Below are positions 38,298 to 50,460 of a stretch of DNA of 64,000 nt, in pieces. The notes beneath the pieces were generated by a model. It was not told where the DNA came from. It searched no databases and was given only the letters and a program-made list of their open reading frames with translations. The stretch's first letter is position 1. Each line of letters begins with the position of its first letter. Origin of the DNA: Thiocapsa marina 5811 (GTDB lineage Bacteria > Pseudomonadota > Gammaproteobacteria > Chromatiales > Chromatiaceae); contig NZ_AFWV01000003.1 of assembly GCF_000223985.1 (NCBI RefSeq), positions 248,001 to 312,000 of the forward strand. The letters are read 5' to 3'. The position numbers and the translations under genes were made by a program.

Positions 38298-39272
38298 ATG
38301 GACCTGAACTTTCTCGACTTCGAACAGCCCATCGCAGAGCTCGAGGCCAAGATCGAAGAGCTGCGTCTTGTCGGCTTCGACAACGAGCTGAACATCCAAG
38401 AAGAGATCGAGCGGCTTCATACCAAGTGTGTCGCGCTCACCGAATCCATCTTCTCCGCGCTCACCCCTTGGCAGATCTCGCAGCTCTCGCGGCATCCGCA
38501 GCGGCCTTACCTGCTTGACTACGTGCGGCGGATCTTCGACGAGTTCCACGAGCTGCACGGCGACCGTGCCTTTGCGGACGACCGCGCCATCGTGGGCGGG
38601 ATGGCGCGCATCGAGGGTCGGCCGGTCATGGTGATCGGCCATCAGAAGGGCCGCGACACCAAGGAGAAGATCCTGCGCAACTTCGGGATGCCGCGTCCCG
38701 AAGGCTATCGCAAGGCGCTGCGTTTGATGGAGATGGCGGAGCGCTTCAGTCTGCCGATCCTGACCTTCATCGACACACCCGGGGCCTATCCGGGCGTGGG
38801 TGCCGAGGAGCGCGGCCAGAGCGAGGCGATCGCGCGCAATCTGCGCGAGATGTCCAGGCTCCGCACCCCGATCCTTTGTACGGTCGTCGGCGAGGGTGGC
38901 TCCGGCGGTGCACTCGCGATCGGCGTCGGCGACTGGCTGGGCATGCTGCAGTTCAGCACCTACTCGGTGATCTCGCCCGAGGGCTGCGCCTCGATCCTCT
39001 GGAAGAGCGCGGATAAGGCCCAGCTCGCCGCCGAGGCGATGGCCATCACCTCGGACAAGCTCCTCGAGCAGGGCCTGATCGATCAGATCATCAAAGAGCC
39101 GCTCGGCGGCGCGCACCGCAACCCGGAGGCGACCGCGGCGTCGATCAAGGCCGCTCTCGTGAGCCGTCTCGACGAGCTGTGCGGGACCGATCCGGATGTG
39201 CTGATCGCCGGGCGCTACAAGCGCTTGATGGGCTACGGCAAGTTCAAGGACGAACGCTCCGCGCCGCGGTGA
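38298..39272 (+). CDS. accA: Acetyl-CoA carboxylase carboxyltransferase subunit alpha
   Basis: A 324-residue subunit of the carboxyltransferase half of acetyl-CoA carboxylase, the first step of fatty acid synthesis. The N-terminus [19 protein letters not shown] aligns exactly with E. coli Acc[18 protein letters not shown] and [15 protein letters not shown] form the carboxybiotin and oxyanion regions. An in-frame GTG at 38292 lies better spaced (5 bases) from GAGG at 38283-38286 and may be the true start, adding two residues. tilS follows after 4 bases, an arrangement common in gammaproteobacteria. Confidence 0.96.
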   Translation: MDLNFLDFEQPIAELEAKIEELRLVGFDNELNIQEEIERLHTKCVALTESIFSALTPWQISQLSRHPQRPYLLDYVRRIFDEFHELHGDRAFADDRAIVGGMARIEGRPVMVIGHQKGRDTKEKILRNFGMPRPEGYRKALRLMEMAERFSLPILTFIDTPGAYPGVGAEERGQSEAIARNLREMSRLRTPILCTVVGEGGSGGALAIGVGDWLGMLQFSTYSVISPEGCASILWKSADKAQLAAEAMAITSDKLLEQGLIDQIIKEPLGGAHRNPEATAASIKAALVSRLDELCGTDPDVLIAGRYKRLMGYGKFKDERSAPR

Positions 39273-39276
39273 GTCC

Positions 39277-40632
39277 GTGACCGGGTACGTCCCCGAGCAC
39301 CTGGCCGAGGCGCTCCGCCGACTCGGCCCGTTCGGTGACTGCTGGATCGCCTTCAGCGGCGGCACGGATTCGACGGCTCTGCTTCACGCGGCCGCCGCCG
39401 GAGCCGATCAAAGGCTCGGCGTGCTGCGTGCCATCCACATCGACCACGGTCTCCACCCGGACTCGCCGCTCTGGGCCGATCACTGTCGCCGCATCTGCGA
39501 CAGCCTCGGCGTGCCCCTCGTGGTGCGCTGTCTGAATCTCGCACCCATCCCCGGAGAGAGCCTCGAGGCGACGGCGCGCGAGGCGCGCTACCGCACGCTC
39601 GCCGAGGTGCTGCGCCCCCGCGATCTCATGCTGACGGCGCACAATCAGGACGATCAGGCCGAGACGCTGTTGCTCGCGCTCTTGCGCGGGAGCGGGGTTC
39701 ACGGGTTGGCGGCGATGCCGTGCGAGGCCGTGCTCGGGCGTGGCCGCCTGGTGCGGCCGCTGCTCGATGTTCCGAGGGCGATGCTCGAGCAGTACGTCCG
39801 TGATCTCGGGCTATCGTGGATCGAGGACCCGAGCAACGCGTCGGTCCGGATGGACCGCAACTATCTGCGCAGCAGCGTCGTCCCGTTGCTGCGCTCGCGT
39901 TGGCCGGCACTCTCCTCGACCATCTCTCGCAGTGCGGGGCATTGTGCAGAGGCGGCCCGACTGGTCGACGGCCTGGCCGATGAGCGGATGGAGGCGTGCA
40001 CCGGCGCGCATCCCGGTACGCTTGCCATCCCGGCGCTCGCAGGTTTGGAGCGCGCGCGTCGCAAGGCCGTGCTGCGATTGTGGCTGCGCCGCCGCGGCTT
40101 CGCGCTACCCGACGTGCGTCATCTCGAGCGCATCCTCGACGAGGTCTTGACTGCTCGCTCCGAAGCCGACCCGTTGGTCGCCTGGTCGGGTTGCGAGGTG
40201 CGCCGCTATCGGGACGACCTTTTTGCACTGGATCCCTTGCCGCCGTCGCCCGGCCCATTGACGATCCGTCGAGCGCCGAGCGGGATGCCGCCGGTGCTCG
40301 AGCTTCCGGCCGGACTCGGGTGGCTGCAATGGGAGGATACGAGCGACGGCTCGGAGCTGGCTCCGACGGTGCGCTTCGGCTCGACCGGGCTGACCTGTCG
40401 GCCGAGCCCGACGTCCCGCCGGCGCACCCTCAAGAACCTCTTTCAGGAAGCAGGCATCCCGCGCTGGCTGCGTCCCTACGTCCCCTTGGTGTTTTCGGGC
40501 GACATCCTGATTGCCGTTGCCGGTGTGTGCGGATGCCGCGGCGCGTCCCGGGACCCGGCCACGCATGAGGTACCGCAATGGCTCGGCCATCCCTGGGAAG
40601 AGCTCGGCCTCTTTTGCGATCAGGCCGACTGA
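39277..40632 (+). CDS. tilS: tRNA(Ile)-lysidine synthase
   Basis: A 451-residue enzyme that adds lysine to C34 of the minor tRNA-Ile, so that it reads AUA. The PP-loop SGGTDS is at residues 27-32, followed by the HIDHGLHPDS segment and TAHNQDDQAETLLL. The TilS-specific domain and C-terminal RPSPTSRRRTLKNLFQEAGIP...RPYVPLVF are complete. The start is GTG 39277, 4 bases after accA, so the genes form one operon. Confidence 0.95.
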   Translation: MTGYVPEHLAEALRRLGPFGDCWIAFSGGTDSTALLHAAAAGADQRLGVLRAIHIDHGLHPDSPLWADHCRRICDSLGVPLVVRCLNLAPIPGESLEATAREARYRTLAEVLRPRDLMLTAHNQDDQAETLLLALLRGSGVHGLAAMPCEAVLGRGRLVRPLLDVPRAMLEQYVRDLGLSWIEDPSNASVRMDRNYLRSSVVPLLRSRWPALSSTISRSAGHCAEAARLVDGLADERMEACTGAHPGTLAIPALAGLERARRKAVLRLWLRRRGFALPDVRHLERILDEVLTARSEADPLVAWSGCEVRRYRDDLFALDPLPPSPGPLTIRRAPSGMPPVLELPAGLGWLQWEDTSDGSELAPTVRFGSTGLTCRPSPTSRRRTLKNLFQEAGIPRWLRPYVPLVFSGDILIAVAGVCGCRGASRDPATHEVPQWLGHPWEELGLFCDQAD

Positions 40633-40703
40633 TCCCCCGCACCCGCCGCCATTGCAGGCGATTTCCGTGAAGAGGCATCCTGAATGCATATGCACGGGAG
40701 ACC

Positions 40704-40740
40704 TGTAGGGCATGTCAGGACGAATGAATTCGCCCCTACA
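40704..40740. repeat. Imperfect palindrome (TGTAGGG...CCCTACA)
   Basis: A 37-base dyad with outer arms TGTAGGG and CCCTACA and inner arms around CGAATGAATTCG. It resembles small dispersed palindromes of the GTAGGGGCGAATTC type found in many proteobacteria. Only one copy was noticed here. It lies in the 349-base gap after tilS, which otherwise holds the repeat at 40811-40884. Confidence 0.55.
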
Positions 40741-40810
40741 TGCAGGCCGATCTTTATCCCTGAAACGACCAAAACCGGAGTCTAGCGTTGTTCATGAAGC
40801 TCGGCCGGTA

Positions 40811-40884
40811 GGGTGGATGAGCGAGAGCGACGTCCACCGAGCCCCGCACCGACGCAGGTGGACTGCGCTACACTTGTCCACCCT
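40811..40884 (+). repeat. 75-base repeat, copy 2
   Basis: A near copy of 37471-37545 in the same orientation, here with clearer dyad ends (GGGTGGA...TCCACCC). It lies between tilS and cnoX, both of which end in this region. Confidence 0.65.
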
Positions 40885-40981
40885 ACGGCACTTGTCCACC
40901 CGGCCGCTGTGATCGGCGACGTGGCCGGGTTTGCGGGCGGGGCTGGGGTTTAAGGCGATCGCTCGGTAGGCGACTCAAGAC

Positions 40982-41842
40982 TCAGTAGAGTGCATTCATC
41001 ATCTTGGCGCGATACCCGGCGACCAGGTCGCCGCCGCCGAGCAGATCGAAGATCGCCAGCATCCCTTTGCGCGCTGCGTCCTCTTGAAATGTGCGGTCGC
41101 GTTTCATGAGGGTCAGAAGATTCTCAAGCGCGGACGCATAATCACCGCGCACGACCTGGTGTGCGGCGAGCTGGTAGCGGGCCAGGCTGTCCTTGGGATC
41201 TTCGGAGAGCCGCGCGATCAGATCCGACTCCGGCGGCGCGTCTTCGAGTGCCGTCGCGAACCGCAGCTGTCCGCGCAGCGCCAAGACCTCGGGTTCGCCT
41301 GCAAGCTCGATCGGGAGCTTGTCGATCGCCTCCTGAGCCTCGGCGATCTCGCCACGAGCCGCCATCAGCTGCAACTCGGCGAGCGCCAGGCGGGCGTTCT
41401 CCGGATCGGCCTCCCGCGCCTTGTCGATCAGGGCTCGGGCACCGGCGAGATCACCTCCGGCCAACAGGCCCTGCGCCTGGGCCAGGAGTCCGTCGGAGGC
41501 GCGCGGGATGTGCCGGTCGAGAAACTCGCGGATCTGGCCCTCGGGAAGGGCGCCCATGAACTGATCCACGGGTTGCCCGGACTTGAACAGCTGCACCGTG
41601 GGGAGGCTGCGGATACCGAACTCGGCGGCCAACGCCTGTTGCTCTTCGGTATTGACCTTCGCCAGAATGAATCGCCCGCGGTACTCGGCGGCCAGATTGG
41701 CGAGAATGGGCATCAGCATGCGACAGGGCGCGCACCAGTCGGCCCAGAAGTCGACCAGGATGGGACGGTCGAACGAGCCTTCCAGGACAACCGCCTGAAA
41801 ATTCTCCGTCGTAACGGTCACAATATTCGGTGAATCGGCCAT
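40982..41842 (-). CDS. cnoX: Chaperedoxin CnoX / YbbN-type thioredoxin-TPR protein
   Basis: A 286-residue protein with an N-terminal thioredoxin domain (1-108) and a C-terminal TPR-like helical domain that holds unfolded proteins and binds GroEL. Unlike E. coli CnoX, which has lost the first active-site cysteine, the active site here is WCAPC (C37, C40), so dithiol oxidoreductase activity should be kept. It probably protects proteins against oxidative overload. GGAG lies about nine bases before the ATG. It is divergent from trxC, with two repeat elements between. Confidence 0.92.
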   Translation of the reverse strand: MADSPNIVTVTTENFQAVVLEGSFDRPILVDFWADWCAPCRMLMPILANLAAEYRGRFILAKVNTEEQQALAAEFGIRSLPTVQLFKSGQPVDQFMGALPEGQIREFLDRHIPRASDGLLAQAQGLLAGGDLAGARALIDKAREADPENARLALAELQLMAARGEIAEAQEAIDKLPIELAGEPEVLALRGQLRFATALEDAPPESDLIARLSEDPKDSLARYQLAAHQVVRGDYASALENLLTLMKRDRTFQEDAARKGMLAIFDLLGGGDLVAGYRAKMMNALY

Positions 41843-41882
41843 GATCGGGACACTCCTGCAGACGGGTCGGATAGGGTGGATC

Positions 41883-41965
41883 TAAATCGCGTCCAGAGCG
41901 ACATGCGTCGTTGTCGTGTTCCGTCGGGCTCGGGGGTATGTCCGACCTTTCTGGAGGCGCGGTTT
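41883..41965 (+). repeat. TAAACCGCG element, A sub-family, full copy (A5)
   Basis: 83 bases, TAAATCGCGTCCAGAGCGAC to GAGGCGCGGTTTG. Both ends have single changes, so it is an older copy. It is joined to copy B4 by a 23-base AT-rich spacer, forming the composite 41883-42076. Confidence 0.75.
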
Positions 41966-41988
41966 GAAAGTTAACATTTTTGAGTACC

Positions 41989-42076
41989 TTAAGCGGCGCC
42001 AGCCCCGGCAGTCGTCGGAGCCGGCACGGTCGAGCCCATCCAGCAAACGACGCATACCGCATCGGGCGCGGTTTAA
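41989..42076 (+). repeat. TAAACCGCG element, B sub-family, full copy (B4)
   Basis: 88 bases, TTAAGCGGCGCC to GGGCGCGGTTTAA, reading as an inverted relative of the A copies. It is the right half of the composite unit upstream of trxC. Confidence 0.75.
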
Positions 42077-42157
42077 CGGTCGAACATAACTGTCGGATCA
42101 GGTCGATTCAAGCCGATCGAGCCGGGTATCCGGATACAACCGCAAGGAGTCATCGCC

Positions 42158-42592
42158 ATGTCCGAATCGCTTCACGTTGTCTGCCCCGCCTGCGACGCGG
42201 TCAACCGGGTCCCTCGGGAGCGTCTCGGTGCCGCAGCGAAATGCGGCAAGTGTCACGGTCCGCTGTTTCTCGGCCGGCCGCTGGCGCTGGATGAGTCCCG
42301 CTTTGCGCGTCATCTCTCGCGCAGCGACCTGCCGCTCTTGGTGGATTTTTGGGCGCCTTGGTGCGGGCCTTGCCGGATGATGGCCCCGGCCTTCGAGGCC
42401 GCCGCAGGCCGGCTCGAGCCGAACCTGCGTCTCGTGAAGGTCAACACCGAAGAGGCGCAAGCCCTGGGTGCGCGTTTCGGTATTCGGAGCATCCCGACTT
42501 TGGCGCTGTTTCGCGGGGGAGCCGAGGTTGCGCGCACGGCCGGGGCGATGGACACGAACGGAATCGTCGCTTGGGCGCGGCAGGCGCTCTAA
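42158..42592 (+). CDS. trxC: Thioredoxin 2
   Basis: A 144-residue cytoplasmic thioredoxin. The N-terminal zinc site is C9, C12, C29, C32 (CPAC and CGKC). The redox site is WCGPC (C69, C72), followed by the cis-proline in RSIPTLALF. AAGGAG at 42141-42146 is well placed for ATG 42158. The stop codon TAA is the first three bases of element A6. The gene is bracketed by two ~195-base composite repeats in direct orientation. Confidence 0.95.
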   Translation: MSESLHVVCPACDAVNRVPRERLGAAAKCGKCHGPLFLGRPLALDESRFARHLSRSDLPLLVDFWAPWCGPCRMMAPAFEAAAGRLEPNLRLVKVNTEEAQALGARFGIRSIPTLALFRGGAEVARTAGAMDTNGIVAWARQAL

Positions 42593-42672
42593 ACCGCGTC
42601 TGAAGCGAGATGCTGATTTTCGAGTGAACTCGACGTTTGGTGCATCCACAACCCTTAGCGGGACGCGCTTTA
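42590..42672 (+). repeat. TAAACCGCG element, A sub-family, full copy (A6)
   Basis: 83 bases, TAAACCGCGTCTGAAGCGAG to GGGACGCGCTTTA, with one change in the right terminus. Its TAA is the trxC stop codon. A 22-base AT-rich spacer links it to B5. Confidence 0.78.
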
Positions 42673-42694
42673 GAATAATATATTTTTTAATATC

Positions 42695-42785
42695 TTAAGC
42701 CGCGCCGGCTCAAACGGTCGTCAATTCTGCCGGGATCGGTTGCTCTTAGCCGAAAACATCTCATACCGCGCCGGGCGCGGTTTAA
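42695..42785 (+). repeat. TAAACCGCG element, B sub-family, full copy (B5)
   Basis: 91 bases, TTAAGCCGCGCCGGC to CGGGCGCGGTTTAA. It is the right half of the second composite unit (42590-42785). The rest of the gap up to carA (42786-43051) shows no gene; the carA promoter should lie there. Confidence 0.78.
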
Positions 42786-43051
42786 TACTGAATCCGGTAC
42801 CGCGTCCGAGACGCAGGCCTCGTTTCGGGTGTTGCGCACGGCATAACTTGAGGGTTTCGCCGCGCCCTGTGGTGTCGCACCCCTGCGCTCGGAGACGTTC
42901 GGCCTCGCGGTGCACATGGACACCCGCGCGCGGCTTCTTTAGAATTCCCGCGGGTCAGGGCGTCGCCCGTGAGCCCGCCCAGGCGTCCATGCGCCGCCAC
43001 CTGCGTTTGCGTCGCGGCCGCTGCACGCCCCCGCCCGGATCGGAGAAACCC

Positions 43052-44197
43052 TTGAGCAAACCCGCGGTACTCGTGCTGGAGGACGGCTCCGTCTTCCGGG
43101 GAATGTCGATCGGCGCCGATGGATCGAGCGTCGGCGAGGTGGTGTTCAACACCGCCATGTCTGGATATCAAGAGATCCTGACCGATCCCTCGTATCTGCG
43201 ACAGCTCGTCACCCTAACCTATCCGCATATCGGCAACGTCGGCACCAACCCGGAGGACGAGGAGTCCGACCGCGTTCAGGCCGCCGGCCTCATCATCCGC
43301 GACCTGCCGCTCCTGCCCAGCAACTTTCGCATGACCGAGCGTCTCGACGCCTATCTGCGGCGACAGGGCATCGTCGGCATCGCCGATATCGACACTCGGC
43401 GTCTGACCCGCCTGCTGCGCGAGAAGGGCGCGCAGAACGGCTGTCTTCAGGCCGGCGACGGGATCGACGAGGCGGCGGCACTGCGCGCCGCACAGGGCTT
43501 TCCGGGCCTCAAGGGCATGGATCTGGCGCAAGAGGCATCGACGTCGGAAACCTATTCCTGGACCCAAGGCGTTTGGGTCTTGGGCGAAGGCCATCCCGAG
43601 TCCATCCATCCGGTCGGCGATCGACTGCCCTTCCACGTGGTCGCCTACGACTACGGTATCAAGCGCAACATCCTGCGGATGTTGGCCTCGCGCGGCTGTC
43701 ATGTCACGGTCGTGCCCGCGCACATGCCGGCGACGACGGTGCTGGGCCTGAAGCCGGACGGGGTGTTTCTCTCCAACGGTCCGGGCGATCCGGAGCCCTG
43801 CGATTACGCCATCGCGGCGATCCGCGAGCTGCTCGACACCGACATGCCGCTCTTCGGCATCTGTCTCGGGCACCAGCTGCTGGGTCTTGCCAGCGGAGCG
43901 CGCACGCTGAAGATGAAGTTCGGCCATCACGGCGCGAATCATCCGGTGCAGGATCTCGCCACGGGCGAGGTCATGATCAGCAGCCAAAACCACGGCTTCG
44001 CGGTCGACGAGGAGACTCTGCCCCCGACGGTCGAGGCCACGCATCGCTCCTTGTTCGACGGCAGCTTGCAAGGCATCCGGCATCGGGATCGCCCGGCGTT
44101 CGGATTCCAGGGTCACCCCGAGGCGAGTCCGGGCCCCCATGATCTCGCGCCGCTCTTCGATCGTTTCATCGAGCTCATGCGCGCGCGCAAGGCCTAA
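43052..44197 (+). CDS. carA: Carbamoyl-phosphate synthase small subunit
   Basis: A 381-residue glutaminase subunit that feeds ammonia to CarB for arginine and pyrimidine synthesis. The N-terminal domain begins [13 protein letters not shown]. The amidotransferase domain has GICLGHQLL (nucleophile cysteine) and HPEASPGP with the catalytic histidine and glutamate. The start is TTG 43052, with CGGAG six bases upstream and exact family length; the frame extends further upstream without similarity. The stop codon TAA belongs to repeat element B6. Confidence 0.96.
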   Translation: MSKPAVLVLEDGSVFRGMSIGADGSSVGEVVFNTAMSGYQEILTDPSYLRQLVTLTYPHIGNVGTNPEDEESDRVQAAGLIIRDLPLLPSNFRMTERLDAYLRRQGIVGIADIDTRRLTRLLREKGAQNGCLQAGDGIDEAAALRAAQGFPGLKGMDLAQEASTSETYSWTQGVWVLGEGHPESIHPVGDRLPFHVVAYDYGIKRNILRMLASRGCHVTVVPAHMPATTVLGLKPDGVFLSNGPGDPEPCDYAIAAIRELLDTDMPLFGICLGHQLLGLASGARTLKMKFGHHGANHPVQDLATGEVMISSQNHGFAVDEETLPPTVEATHRSLFDGSLQGIRHRDRPAFGFQGHPEASPGPHDLAPLFDRFIELMRARKA

Positions 44198-44266
44198 AGC
44201 GCTCGTCGAGTCTTCCGGAGCCGATCCCATTCAAAAACATCGCATACCGCGCTGGGCGCGGCTTAA
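44195..44266 (+). repeat. TAAACCGCG element, B sub-family, shortened copy (B6)
   Basis: 72 bases, TAAAGCGCTCGTCGAG to GGGCGCGGCTTAA, filling nearly the whole 86-base carA-carB spacer. It begins with the carA stop codon, so carA and carB are co-transcribed through it. Confidence 0.7.
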
Positions 44267-44283
44267 CCGGCGAATGAACCCCC

Positions 44284-47493
<3,210 letters not shown>

Positions 47494-47500
47494 TCGATCT

Positions 47501-47532
47501 CGCGGGCGCCTTTTGGCGCCCGCGATCTTTTC
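47501..47532 (+). terminator. Rho-independent terminator after carB
   Basis: A perfect 10-bp GC stem (CGCGGGCGCC / GGCGCCCGCG) around a TTTT loop is followed by a T-rich stretch (ATCTTTTCT). It begins 7 bases after the carB stop and separates carAB from greA. Confidence 0.88.
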
Positions 47533-47624
47533 TATTCGACACCCCGAGTATCCGAACCGCCGCGCGCCATGCGCTCGACCCGCGGACCGGATGAAGGCGG
47601 TGCATCCGAGCGAGGAAGTCACCC

Positions 47625-48101
47625 ATGAACCAGGTCCCTCTGACCGTCAGAGGCGCTGAGCAATTGCGCGAAGAGCTCGAGCGTCTCAAGCGCATCGAGC
47701 GTCCACGAATCATCGAGGCGATCGCCGAGGCGCGGGCGCACGGCGATCTCAAGGAGAACGCCGAGTACCATGCCGCGCGCGAGCAGCAGGGTTTCGTCGA
47801 AGGGCGCATCCAGGAAATCGAGGGCAAACTCGCGAACGCCCAGATCATCGACGTGACGCAGCTCGCCGCCAACGGTCGGGTTGTCTTCGGCGCGACCGTG
47901 CAGGTCTTGGAGCTGGATAAGGATGTCGAGCACAGCTTCCAGATCGTCGGCGAGGACGAGGCCGATCTCAAGCAGGGAAAGATCTCGGTCGGTTCACCCA
48001 TCGCACGCTGCCTGATCGGCAAGAGCGAGGGCGATGTCACCTCGGTGCAGGTGCCGGGGGGGGTGCGGGAGTTCGAGATTCTGGAAGTGCGTTACGTTTA
48101 A
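47625..48101 (+). CDS. greA: Transcription elongation factor GreA
   Basis: A 158-residue factor that rescues backtracked RNA polymerase. The N-terminal coiled coil carries the acidic tip in [17 protein letters not shown]. The C-terminal FKBP-like domain ends with [23 protein letters not shown] about ten bases before ATG 47625 supports the start. The stop TAA is the first three bases of element A7. It has its own transcription unit after the carB terminator. Confidence 0.96.
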   Translation: MNQVPLTVRGAEQLREELERLKRIERPRIIEAIAEARAHGDLKENAEYHAAREQQGFVEGRIQEIEGKLANAQIIDVTQLAANGRVVFGATVQVLELDKDVEHSFQIVGEDEADLKQGKISVGSPIARCLIGKSEGDVTSVQVPGGVREFEILEVRYV

Positions 48102-48182
48102 ACCGCGTCCGGCTGTATCTGCGACGGCAGTTGGTGGGGCTTGCCTTGGCTGATCTCCGATGCGTCGGCTGGACGCGGTTTA
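48099..48182 (+). repeat. TAAACCGCG element, A sub-family, full copy (A7)
   Basis: 84 bases, with TAAACCGCGTCC and GGACGCGGTTTA as perfect 12-base inverted termini, the cleanest copy in the window. It starts with the greA stop codon. The interior differs from the other copies. Confidence 0.82.
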
Positions 48183-48241
48183 AACGGATGTTTTTTGTTT
48201 ACGGGTTCGATGGAACCGAGAAACCTGGTCGTAGACCCCGT

Positions 48242-48327
<86 letters not shown>

Positions 48328-48352
48328 AAACATTCTTCGGCGTTTGCGTATG

Positions 48353-49207
48353 TTATCCGGCACCGCCGCGCGAGATGCGCGCGATGACCCAATCCAGCGC
48401 GCTGTCGGGCAGGATCCGGGTGAGCACGCCGAAGAGGTGAGTGGGGAAGGTGACCGCATAGCGAATGCGCGGGCGTGGACTTTCCAGGGCATGGATAAGC
48501 GTCTTCAGCACCGCCTCGGGCGGGAGCGTGAAGGGCTGTGCGGCGCCGGTCTTGGTGAGTCGCTGCTGCGCACGCGCGTAGGCCGCGTGGTGGACACTGT
48601 GCTCGGTGTCGATGTTCGCCTTCAAGGCGGCGTAGGCGTTCTCGCGAAAGCGACTCAGGATCGGGCCCGGCTCGATCAGGGAGACCGAGATCCCGCTGCC
48701 GCGCAACTCCAGACGCAGGGTATCCGTGAGCCCTTCCAGCGCGTATTTGCTCGCGACATAGGCGCCGCGAAAGGGGAGCGGGATGAAGCCGAGGATGGAG
48801 CTGTTCTGCACGATGCGCCCATGGCCTTGCTTGCGCATGATGGGGATCACCCGGCAGGTCAGATCGTGCCAGCCCAGCAGATTGGTCTCCAGTTGGGCGC
48901 GCAGCACGTCTCGGCCCAGATCCTCGACTGCACCCGGCTGTCCGTAGGCGCCGTTGTTGAAAAGTGCGTCGAGTCTGCCGCCCGTGATATCGAGGGTTTG
49001 CGCGAGTGCGTTCGCGATACTCTCGGGGTCGTCCAGGTCGAGCTGAACCGCCGTGAGGCCCTGCTCCTTCAGGCGGGATACGTCGTCCGCCTTGCGCGCG
49101 GATGCGATAACCAGCCAGTCGCGTTGAGCCAGCCCCAGCGCGCAGGCAAGTCCGATGCCGCTCGAGCAGCCGGTGACAAGGATGGTTCGTTTGATCGAGG
49201 ATGTCAT
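48353..49207 (-). CDS. Short-chain dehydrogenase/reductase
   Basis: A 284-residue classical SDR. The nucleotide-binding motif is TGCSSGIG (TGxxxGxG), then NNGAYG, a catalytic serine in NSSILGF, and YVASK with catalytic tyrosine and lysine. The C-terminal helix region is long and hydrophobic, as in SDRs acting on lipid-like substrates (17-beta-HSD-like). The substrate is unknown. It stands alone, convergent with greA. Confidence 0.9.
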   Translation of the reverse strand: MTSSIKRTILVTGCSSGIGLACALGLAQRDWLVIASARKADDVSRLKEQGLTAVQLDLDDPESIANALAQTLDITGGRLDALFNNGAYGQPGAVEDLGRDVLRAQLETNLLGWHDLTCRVIPIMRKQGHGRIVQNSSILGFIPLPFRGAYVASKYALEGLTDTLRLELRGSGISVSLIEPGPILSRFRENAYAALKANIDTEHSVHHAAYARAQQRLTKTGAAQPFTLPPEAVLKTLIHALESPRPRIRYAVTFPTHLFGVLTRILPDSALDWVIARISRGGAG

Positions 49208-49226
49208 CGGTGTTTTGAATCGGCGC

Positions 49227-49670
49227 TCAACATGGTCGGGGATTGTCGTTCTCGGAGGTCTTGAAGGGATTCCACACCCGCATGGATCCGATCTTCCATC
49301 CGTCCTGAAGGTCTTCCGTGATCAGCAGGTGGGCCTTTTCGGCCAGTGCGGTCTCCACGATCAGGCCGTCCCAAAAGGAGATCCGCGAGTCAATGCTGCG
49401 GCTGATGCCCCGAGTGACCAGGTCCGGGGTGATCACCGCGACAGGATAGGTCTTGAGGTGTTGCACGGCGGCCAAGCCTTGTCGGGGCGACATCGGACGC
49501 CCCAGTTTGCGGGTGACCGTGACAAAAAATTCCGCAAGCACCTGGGTGCTGAGCCGAATCCCGGAATCGTCGCGTAAGATCCGCTCGGCAATGGCCTGTT
49601 TCGTCGGCGCATCGTCATCGAAGAGATAGACGAGTACGTTGGTGTCGAGAAAGCGGATCTCACCGCTCAT
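49227..49670 (-). CDS. vapC: PIN-domain toxin (VapC-type)
   Basis: A 147-residue PIN ribonuclease. Acidic residues appear in IRFLDTNVLVYLFD, a glutamate in VLAEFFV, an aspartate in SFWDGLIVETAL, and ITEDLQDG. All the positions needed are present. It overlaps the antitoxin gene by 11 bases, so translation is coupled. ATG 49670 is chosen because the upstream 58 codons of the frame overlap the antitoxin gene and lack family similarity. Confidence 0.88.
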   Translation of the reverse strand: MSGEIRFLDTNVLVYLFDDDAPTKQAIAERILRDDSGIRLSTQVLAEFFVTVTRKLGRPMSPRQGLAAVQHLKTYPVAVITPDLVTRGISRSIDSRISFWDGLIVETALAEKAHLLITEDLQDGWKIGSMRVWNPFKTSENDNPRPC

Positions 49671-49899
49671 GCAGATCCTCTCGCGTCCAGGTTTGTCCGG
49701 CGCGGCCGCAACCGCACTGCTGCGCCAACGCAAGGAGGGCGTCGAGTGCTTCTTGGCGGCGCTGTCGCGCCTCGTCGGCGCGCGCGTAGTCTTGCAGGTA
49801 GCGCCCGAGTATGGCGTTGACTGAGCTGTTCTCTTCCAGTGCACGCATTCGCGCCTGCTTGAGAACCTCGTCGTCGACTGTGATTGTCAGATTGGCCAT
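49660..49899 (-). CDS. Ribbon-helix-helix antitoxin of the VapB type
   Basis: A 79-residue protein that begins ANLTITVDDEVLKQARMRALEENSSVNAILGRYLQDY, a ribbon-helix-helix DNA-binding unit. The C-terminal half is rich in Arg, Glu and Ala and probably wraps the PIN toxin. It is first in a two-gene operon. ATG 49899 fits the family start, and GGAG lies ahead of it in the leader (CGGAGACCTTC). Confidence 0.85.
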   Translation of the reverse strand: MANLTITVDDEVLKQARMRALEENSSVNAILGRYLQDYARADEARQRRQEALDALLALAQQCGCGRAGQTWTREDLHER

Positions 49900-50051
49900 G
49901 AAGGTCTCCGCACGAGTACACTGGATCAGTGTAGCACGAGGCCGGCTAAGGGGCTGTTCTCGCTGCCCCGGCCGGTTGCGTCCTGCGGTATCCATTCTCT
50001 CTGAAACGCCTGATAATTGGCGCCAGCTTGCTTTTGTTTGAGGAACGAACG

Positions 50052-50411
50052 ATGCCGATCTACGAGTACCGCTGCGAGGCCTGCGGTCATGCGCTTGAGC
50101 AGATTCAGAAGATCAGCGACCCGCCGCTGGTCGACTGCCCCGCGTGCGGTCAGCCGACGCTGCGCAAGCAGATCTCCGCTGCCGCCTTCAGGTTGAAGGG
50201 CGGCGGTTGGTACGAGACCGACTTCAAGAAGTCGAATCAGAAGAACTTGCACGACAGCGGCAAGAAGAAAGAGACCAAGTCGGGCGACAGCGCGGCTTCC
50301 GGGTCCAAGTCCGGCTCCGGCTCGGGCGACAAAGGCAGCAGCGCGACGGCGAAGCCAGATGCGAGCGCCGCCCCGAAGCCGAAGCCGGTCGAAAAAAAGC
50401 CCGCGGCTTGA
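50052..50411 (+). CDS. FmdB-family zinc-ribbon regulatory protein
   Basis: A 119-residue protein. The N-terminal zinc ribbon, [16 protein letters not shown]...DCPACGQP, has two CxxC pairs and is the FmdB signature. Residues ~65-119 are low-complexity, rich in Ser, Gly, Lys, Ala and Pro. The role of the family is poorly known; it was first seen as a regulator of formamidase genes. AGGAA six bases upstream supports ATG 50052. It precedes aspS, as in many gammaproteobacteria. Confidence 0.9.
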   Translation: MPIYEYRCEACGHALEQIQKISDPPLVDCPACGQPTLRKQISAAAFRLKGGGWYETDFKKSNQKNLHDSGKKKETKSGDSAASGSKSGSGSGDKGSSATAKPDASAAPKPKPVEKKPAA

Positions 50412-50460
50412 GCCGGACGCGGCGACCGACCTTTCCCCACCCCCATCACGCAATACACCT

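Noticed and set aside
37471-40884. CRISPR-like spacing of repeats
   Set aside because: Only two copies, 3 kb apart with genes between. No regularly spaced repeats of 24-40 bases exist anywhere in the window.
47501-47532. Treating the carB terminator as another repeat element
   Set aside because: It lacks the TAAACCGCG ends and has the stem plus U-run of an ordinary terminator.
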